From DAIDKA01 sp036521075 (GTDB lineage Bacteria > Pseudomonadota > Gammaproteobacteria > Steroidobacterales > Steroidobacteraceae): a DNA stretch of 64,000 nt. Made by a program: the position numbers and the translations under genes. This document shows positions 59,493-64,000 of the stretch, one piece after another; within the stretch, counting starts at the first letter, position 1; each line of letters starts with the position of its first letter. The stretch is taken from assembly GCA_036521075.1 (NCBI GenBank), contig DATDIL010000143.1, positions 1 through 64,000 on the forward strand, read 5' to 3'. The notes under the pieces are model-generated. The model was not told the DNA's origin. It saw only the letters and a list, made by a program, of their open reading frames with translations, and did not search any database.

Positions 59493-60305
59493 CTAATGCC
59501 GATATAACGGGTGCGGTGGCAGCGGCGCCAACCCGAGGGCCCTGCGCAGCTCGGCCGCCGCCGTGAGTTCATCGGCGATGAAGCGCGGCTGGTCGAACAG
59601 CGCCTCCGCGAGCGCCGTGCCTGCCAGATGACCCGCGTACACATCGCTGGGGTAGTGAACGCCGCCGACCTCGCGGTTGTGCGCGTACTCGTCCGCGCGC
59701 GCAAAAATCTGTGCGCGTCGCTCCGGCACCATATCCGCCAGCACGATCGCACTGGCCACCGCCCAGGTGCTATGGCCGCTCGGATAGGAGGCCGACGGCG
59801 GTTCGAAGACGACGGGTGCCAGGTGTCTGTCTGTGACGAAGGGCCGCGGCCGGCCGAAAGCACTCTTCGCCGGATTCATGAACAGTCCCTCATCCCGGCC
59901 GATCCTGGCGAACAGTTCGGCGGTGAGGGGCAGCTGCTGCGGGTTGAACTGCGGTGGATTGCCCAGCGCGTCGGCGAACCGGAAGATACTCAACGCCGCA
60001 TCCGCGCGCGCGCGCTGCACGTCGGCGGCCGTGCGGGTGGCCTGCAGGCGCAGCAGCTCGTCCAGCTCGGTACGTTCCTGGGCCGAACCGGCTGCCGGCG
60101 GTGGCGGCAGCAGCCGATACAGATCCACGGAAGTTGGCCGCAGATAGGCGCCGCGGGCGCTCAGTGCGAACTGTGACGCGGCGGGCGGCGGCGCGGTCGC
60201 GCTCGGCGCAGGATTCACGCCCTGTTGCTGCAGTTGCGCGGAGGCCGCGCAGCCGCTCAGTGCGAATACGATATTCGCAAAGAAAATCAATGATCTGGCG
60301 CGCAT
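59493..60305 (-). CDS. class A acid phosphatase-like PAP2 lipoprotein
   Basis: ATG 60305 after GGGGGAGC gives 270 residues with a lipobox (ALSGC), so it is lipid-anchored. The PAP2 catalytic set is complete: KSAFGRPRPF, SYPSGHSTWA and NREVGGVHYPSDVYAGH. Sequence and length match class A non-specific acid phosphatases (PhoN/PhoC type). It removes phosphate groups from organic phosphates outside the cytoplasm. It is convergent with pirin, with a gap of 11 bases. Confidence 0.93.
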   Translation of the reverse strand: MRARSLIFFANIVFALSGCAASAQLQQQGVNPAPSATAPPPAASQFALSARGAYLRPTSVDLYRLLPPPPAAGSAQERTELDELLRLQATRTAADVQRARADAALSIFRFADALGNPPQFNPQQLPLTAELFARIGRDEGLFMNPAKSAFGRPRPFVTDRHLAPVVFEPPSASYPSGHSTWAVASAIVLADMVPERRAQIFARADEYAHNREVGGVHYPSDVYAGHLAGTALAEALFDQPRFIADELTAAAELRRALGLAPLPPHPLYRH

Positions 60306-60436
60306 CTGAAGCTCCCCCGGATGATCGGTCATTTCTGCGAAGTTAGCCCGCTTGCGGCCCGCTCAAGAGACGCACAATCGCGCCGATAACGGTTATGTCC
60401 CCGGCCTTTGCGTTTGACGAGGAGCTTGTTTCCATA

Positions 60437-61315
60437 ATGTTCGTGATCATCGGCTCCGTCGTCGTCCTGGTGAGCGTCGGCCTTGGCTTCATTATTGGCG
60501 GCGGCAGCCTGTTGCTGCTGTGGCATCCGACCGAGGTGCTGATCATCGTCGGGGCCGCGGCCGGCGCCTTCGTTACCAGCAATCCCCCGAAGGTGGTCAA
60601 GGCTTCACTCGCCGGCATCATGGCGTTGCTGAAGCCGCCGAAGTACAAGCGCGAGGATTACGTCGATATCTTCAAGCTCATGTACGACATCCTCGTGAAG
60701 GCACGCAAGGAAGGCATGCTGGCCATCGAATCGCATATCGATGACCCGCACGCAAGCAGTCTGTTCACGCAGTACCCGCGCATTCTTGCCGATCACCACA
60801 TGACCGACTTCATGACCGACTGCCTGCGCCTGATGATCGGCGGGAATCTGGATCCGCATGAGCTGGAAAGCCTGCTCGAAACGGAGCTTGAGACGCATCA
60901 CCACGAGGCGACCGAGCCAGCGCATGCCATGCAGAAGGTTGCGGACGCCCTGCCCGGATTCGGCATTGTCGCAGCGGTGCTGGGCATTGTGGACACGATG
61001 GCATCGATCGAAGGCGCCGATACGGCGACGATCGGCCACAAGGTGGCTGCCGCGCTGGTCGGAACGTTTCTGGGAATCCTGGTGGCCTACGGTTTCGTGG
61101 GCCCCATTGCCGCGGCCATGGAGCAGCGTGCCAACGAGGACAGCAAACCCTTTGAGTTGGTGAAGATGGCCTTCGTGGCCAGTGTGCGCGGCTACGCGCC
61201 GCCGGTCGCGATCGAATTTGCGCGCAAGCTGCTGTACGCCGGCATTCGACCGAGCTTTGCGGATCTGGAAGCCCATCTGAAGGGCAAGAGCCGAGTCGAA
61301 AGCGCAATCGGTTAA
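60437..61315 (+). CDS. motA: flagellar motor stator protein MotA
   Basis: ATG 60437 gives 292 residues beginning MFVIIGSVVVLVSVGLGFII, the usual MotA start; an ATG 14 codons earlier is less likely. It has four membrane helices, the cytoplasmic loop (KYKREDYVDIFKLMYDILVK, RILADHHMTDFMTDCLRLMI) that contacts FliG, and the conserved prolines in GYAPPVAIEFARKLLYAGIR. With MotB it forms the ion channel that turns the flagellum. motB starts three bases after its stop. No other flagellar genes are in the window. Confidence 0.96.
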   Translation: MFVIIGSVVVLVSVGLGFIIGGGSLLLLWHPTEVLIIVGAAAGAFVTSNPPKVVKASLAGIMALLKPPKYKREDYVDIFKLMYDILVKARKEGMLAIESHIDDPHASSLFTQYPRILADHHMTDFMTDCLRLMIGGNLDPHELESLLETELETHHHEATEPAHAMQKVADALPGFGIVAAVLGIVDTMASIEGADTATIGHKVAAALVGTFLGILVAYGFVGPIAAAMEQRANEDSKPFELVKMAFVASVRGYAPPVAIEFARKLLYAGIRPSFADLEAHLKGKSRVESAIG

Positions 61316-61318
61316 GCC

Positions 61319-62539
61319 ATGGCGAAGGAAGAAAAAGCTTCGATCGTCATCGTCAAACGCCGCAAAAAGGGCGGCGGTGGGCATCACGGCGGCGCCTGGA
61401 AAGTGGCGTACGCCGACTTCGTGACGGCCATGATGGCCTTCTTTCTCGTGATGTGGCTCGTCAGCTCCATCTCAAAAGAGCAGCGGGCGGCCGTGTTTGA
61501 TTACTTCAAGAATCCGAGCATGCAGCCGGGCAAGAACATTCGCGCGGCGCCCGGGCAGATGGGGCCGGGCGGGGCCAGCACCAGCGTGATCAACATGGGT
61601 GGCGGCCTGGACGCACCGCGCGTGACGGTCGTGAATTCACCGCCCAGTGATGCGAAATCCAAGCCGCAGCCCTTCAATATGACCGTCGCTGAACCAAAGA
61701 AAACCGATACCGCGGCGGAGGACGCCGCCAAAAAAATCGATATGACCGTGGATGAGGCCAGGAAAATCGCCGACGCGGCCGACCACAAAAAACTCGAAAG
61801 CTTGCTGGAGGAGCTGCGCAAGGCGATCGACAAGAGTCAGGCCCTGCGGCCGTTCAAGGATCAGCTGCTGCTGGACATCACCCCCGAGGGCCTGCGTATC
61901 CAGATCGTCGATCAGCAGAACCGGCCAATGTTTGATGTCGGTTCGGCGAAGCTCAAGGACTACACCACCGTCATTCTCAAGACGCTGGCGGGTTACCTGA
62001 ACACGGTGCCGAATCGCATCTCCATGACCGGACACACGGACATCCGTCCCTATCCGGGCGGCGGCGCCTACACCAACTGGGAGCTTTCGGCCGATCGCGC
62101 CAATGCCGCGCGGCGAGCGCTGGAATCCGGCGGCCTGGCCGAGGCGAAGATTGCGCGCGTCGTCGGACTGTCATCGTCCGTGCTGTTCGACAAGAGCGAC
62201 CCGCAGAACCCGGTGAACCGCCGTATCAGCATCATCGTGATGACGAAGCAGGCCGAGGCTACCGCGCTGAAAACCGAATCGCGCCCGGAGACGACGCCCG
62301 GCAGCGCCGCTGCGCCACCGGTCAGCGCCGCGCCGTCCGTGACGCAATCGCGCCAGAGCGCCGCTCCGCCCGCGCGCCCGACGCTGCCGCCGCAGGCAGC
62401 GCCCGTCGTCGCACCGCAGAGCCTGCCGGCAAAGGACACTGATACGGTAGTGCCGCAGTCCGAGCCCGCGATCAAACTGCCCGATTCGCGCGCACTGGAT
62501 GCGCCCGTGGCGGCGGCCGATGGCGCGCCGGGTCTTTAG
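61319..62539 (+). CDS. motB: flagellar motor stator protein MotB
   Basis: The 406-residue protein has the basic N-terminus (KRRKKGGGGHHGGAWKVAYA), the single membrane helix with the ion-binding Asp in YADFVTAMMAFFLVMWLVSS, a linker, and the OmpA-type peptidoglycan-binding domain (FDVGSAKLKDYTTVILKTLA, TGHTDIRPYPGGGAYTNWEL, NRRISIIVMTK). A low-complexity Ala/Pro tail of about 90 residues (PETTPGSAAAPPVSAAPSVT) is longer than usual. The stop codon overlaps that of the convergent PilZ gene by three bases or so. Confidence 0.96.
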   Translation: MAKEEKASIVIVKRRKKGGGGHHGGAWKVAYADFVTAMMAFFLVMWLVSSISKEQRAAVFDYFKNPSMQPGKNIRAAPGQMGPGGASTSVINMGGGLDAPRVTVVNSPPSDAKSKPQPFNMTVAEPKKTDTAAEDAAKKIDMTVDEARKIADAADHKKLESLLEELRKAIDKSQALRPFKDQLLLDITPEGLRIQIVDQQNRPMFDVGSAKLKDYTTVILKTLAGYLNTVPNRISMTGHTDIRPYPGGGAYTNWELSADRANAARRALESGGLAEAKIARVVGLSSSVLFDKSDPQNPVNRRISIIVMTKQAEATALKTESRPETTPGSAAAPPVSAAPSVTQSRQSAAPPARPTLPPQAAPVVAPQSLPAKDTDTVVPQSEPAIKLPDSRALDAPVAAADGAPGL

Positions 62540-62835
62540 CCCACGCGCGCGGTAGGCGCTGCGGCCGAGGAGTAGGACTCCATCATCAAACCCGTGCCAC
62601 CGCGCGATACGTGGGCGACGACGGCCGTGCGTCGATGCAGTTTGGTGATGGCGCCGAGATTGATGGCGAATACCAACTCGACGTTCTGGCCCTTGCGCAG
62701 GCCGAGGTTGGTCGTTTGGATGAACACGCCCGTCGCACTCAAGTTGACGGCGCGGCACAGCCGGCGGCCACTTCCCGGGACGGTGATGTAAACGGTGGTG
62801 CGGGCGCGATGCCTGGTGTGAAGTCGACGTTCCAA
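62536..62835 (-). CDS. PilZ-domain protein
   Basis: TTG 62835 is the only start that fits, giving 99 residues: MERRLHTRHRARTTVYITVP with the RxxxR motif that binds cyclic di-GMP, then CRAVNLSATGVFIQTTNLGL with the (D/N)xSxxG motif, and VELVFAINLGAITKLHRRTA. Single-domain PilZ proteins adjust motility or surface behaviour when cyclic di-GMP rises, so a place beside motAB makes sense. Its end overlaps that of motB. Confidence 0.88.
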   Translation of the reverse strand: MERRLHTRHRARTTVYITVPGSGRRLCRAVNLSATGVFIQTTNLGLRKGQNVELVFAINLGAITKLHRRTAVVAHVSRGGTGLMMESYSSAAAPTARVG

Positions 62836-63057
62836 GTTCTTCAGCTCCGAATTTTCTGCTTTTTGGTGTTGTGCTGCGCCGTCTCGCGCAGTATGCCAGT
62901 CCGACCTTTACCGTCGCGGTTGACTCAACATTAATCGGCTCAGAAGTCTGCCAGCAAAGTTTATGCCAGCCGACCGCCTGCTATGGCTTGACTACGCGGC
63001 GGGCACGGGTACCTTGTCTGCACCTGCGCATTACGTTCAATGCCGCTCGAGGTATCT

Positions 63058-63645
63058 ATGAGCCTGATTGTTCTGCTGATCATCATCGTCGTAGTCGTGC
63101 TGTTCCTGGTTTCGACCTACAACGGCCTGGTCACCTCCCGCAACGCTTTCAAGAACGCATTCGCGCAGATCGATGTGCAGCTTACCCGGCGTTATGACCT
63201 GATTCCGAATCTGGTCGAAATCGCCAAGGGCTACATGAAGCATGAGCGCGAGACGCTCGAAGCGGTCATCCAGGCGCGCAACGGCGCCGTTTCGGGCCTG
63301 AAGGCCGCGGCCGCCAACCCGGCCGATGCCGCCGCGGTGCAGCAACTCTCGGGTGCCGAAGCGCAGCTGGGTGGCGCGTTGGGGCGGCTGTTTGCGCTGT
63401 CCGAGGCCTACCCGGACCTGAAGGCCAACCAAACCATGATGCAGCTGTCCGAGGAGCTCACCTCGACGGAAAACAAAGTTGCCTTTGCCCGGCAGGCCTA
63501 CAACGACTCGGTGATGAGCTACAACAATCACCGCGAAGTGTTTCCGGCGAGCATGGTCGCGGGCATGTTCGGCTTTCAGCCCGCGCAGCAACTGGATATC
63601 GCCAAGCCCGAGGCACGCGAAGCACCCAAGGTGAGCTTCACCTAA
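63058..63645 (+). CDS. lemA: LemA family protein
   Basis: ATG 63058 after GAGGTATCT gives 195 residues. One N-terminal helix (LIVLLIIIVVVVLFLVSTYN) leads into the LemA domain: FAQIDVQLTRRYDLIPNLVE, IAKGYMKHERETLEAVIQAR and LTSTENKVAFARQAYNDSVM. It anchors in the membrane facing the periplasm or cytoplasm. It precedes an M48 peptidase gene, the usual partner. This copy differs from the lipoprotein LemA at 22275, which partners TPM proteins. Confidence 0.93.
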   Translation: MSLIVLLIIIVVVVLFLVSTYNGLVTSRNAFKNAFAQIDVQLTRRYDLIPNLVEIAKGYMKHERETLEAVIQARNGAVSGLKAAAANPADAAAVQQLSGAEAQLGGALGRLFALSEAYPDLKANQTMMQLSEELTSTENKVAFARQAYNDSVMSYNNHREVFPASMVAGMFGFQPAQQLDIAKPEAREAPKVSFT

Positions 63646-63675
63646 ATCCGCAGCGCGGGCCAGGACTCTCAAGCC

Positions 63676-64000
63676 TTGGATTTCTACGCCTATCAGGCCA
63701 CCGCGCGCCGCCAGTCACGACTCTTTGTCGTGATGTTCATGGCGGCGGTGGCAGCCGTGGTGATCGCGCTGGATGCGGTGATCTTCACCGTGCTGGCCGC
63801 GCGCAGTTCCGCCGCGGCCTATGGCGGTCAATATGGCGATGCATCCTTGGATCCGCTGCAGTTCGCGATGCGCAACCCGGACACGGTGTTCGTGGTGTCG
63901 GTACTCATCATCGGCGTCATCGCACTTGCGAGCCTGTTCAAGTCCGCACAGCTGCGCGGCGGCGGTGCCGTAGTCGCCCAGTCGCTGGGTGGCGTGCGCG
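63676..64000 (+). CDS. M48-family peptidase-like membrane protein (3' end outside window)
   Basis: The frame from TTG 63676 runs to the window edge, giving 108 residues; no ATG or GTG lies upstream within the frame after the lemA stop. It starts MDFYAYQATARRQSRLFVVM, has two membrane helices (VMFMAAVAAVVIALDAVIFT and FVVSVLIIGVIALASLF) and ends in AVVAQSLGGVR. This is the N-terminal part of HtpX/M48 peptidases that follow lemA. The zinc motif HExxH would lie beyond the window. Confidence 0.75.
   Translation, partial: MDFYAYQATARRQSRLFVVMFMAAVAAVVIALDAVIFTVLAARSSAAAYGGQYGDASLDPLQFAMRNPDTVFVVSVLIIGVIALASLFKSAQLRGGGAVVAQSLGGVR

Noticed and set aside
1..64000. Insertion sequences, phage genes, toxin-antitoxin or restriction systems
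   Set aside because: No transposase, integrase, phage structural, methylase or toxin-like reading frame was recognised on either strand.

Overview
The window looks like chromosomal DNA from a GC-rich gammaproteobacterium. The Steroidobacteraceae or Nevskiales-like groups fit best, but this is inferred from gene content and was not tested. Supporting features are the birA-coaX-SPOR-tRNA-Thr order, minCDE, a bfd-bfr pair with a Fur-like box, motAB, ctlX, and several exported redox modules (PQQ dehydrogenase, molybdenum hydroxylase, DUF1592/DUF1552). No transposase, integrase, phage gene, rRNA or CRISPR array was seen. About 75 protein genes and one tRNA gene are supported.

Layout. 1-4.4 kb (minus): a cut sugar-phosphate isomerase/epimerase, a PQQ dehydrogenase overlapping its dihaem cytochrome c, and a ligase-associated exonuclease. 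4.4-8.0 kb (plus): ctlX, birA, coaX, a SPOR protein and tRNA-Thr(TGT). 8.0-16.3 kb is accessory: a Tiki/ChaN-like protein, a large serine hydrolase with ankyrin repeats, a frameshifted outer-membrane barrel gene, an isolated pdxJ and an esterase. 16.3-22.1 kb: two acyltransferase-3 proteins, a small tautomerase, a CadC-like regulator, and an ECF sigma/anti-sigma unit. 22.2-30.0 kb: LemA with two TPM-domain proteins, a membrane/HTH/ABC export operon, and BlaI with a BlaR1-like sensor carrying a TIGR03435-like tail. 30.1-36.0 kb: a DsbA-like protein and a six-gene molybdenum hydroxylase operon with its own cytochrome b. 36.0-41 kb: a GST, an RcnB-like protein, a double-receiver protein, the remnant of a MocR regulator, and small membrane proteins. 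41.1-47.4 kb: exported ankyrin, MBL-fold, DUF1592 and DUF1552 proteins in one tight operon. 47.4-53.1 kb: small enzymes, including a Pth2-type peptidyl-tRNA hydrolase and a Tat-exported SDR. 53.1-64 kb: bfd-bfr, minCDE, an AI-2E family permease, a LysR-pirin divergon, a PAP2 phosphatase, motAB, PilZ, and the start of a LemA-M48 pair.

How the parts work together. Three units put redox enzymes outside the cytoplasm: the PQQ dehydrogenase with cytochrome c, the Tat-tagged molybdenum hydroxylase with cytochrome b, and the DUF1592 protein with CxxCH motifs. Envelope surveillance is the second theme: ECF sigma/anti-sigma, BlaI/BlaR1-like, two LemA units and an ABC exporter behind an HTH regulator. 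The most unusual units are the molybdenum hydroxylase operon with a 49-residue membrane protein and a 131-residue unknown, the ankyrin/MBL/DUF1592/DUF1552 operon, the BlaR1-TIGR03435 fusion, and a MocR gene that has lost its middle in frame.
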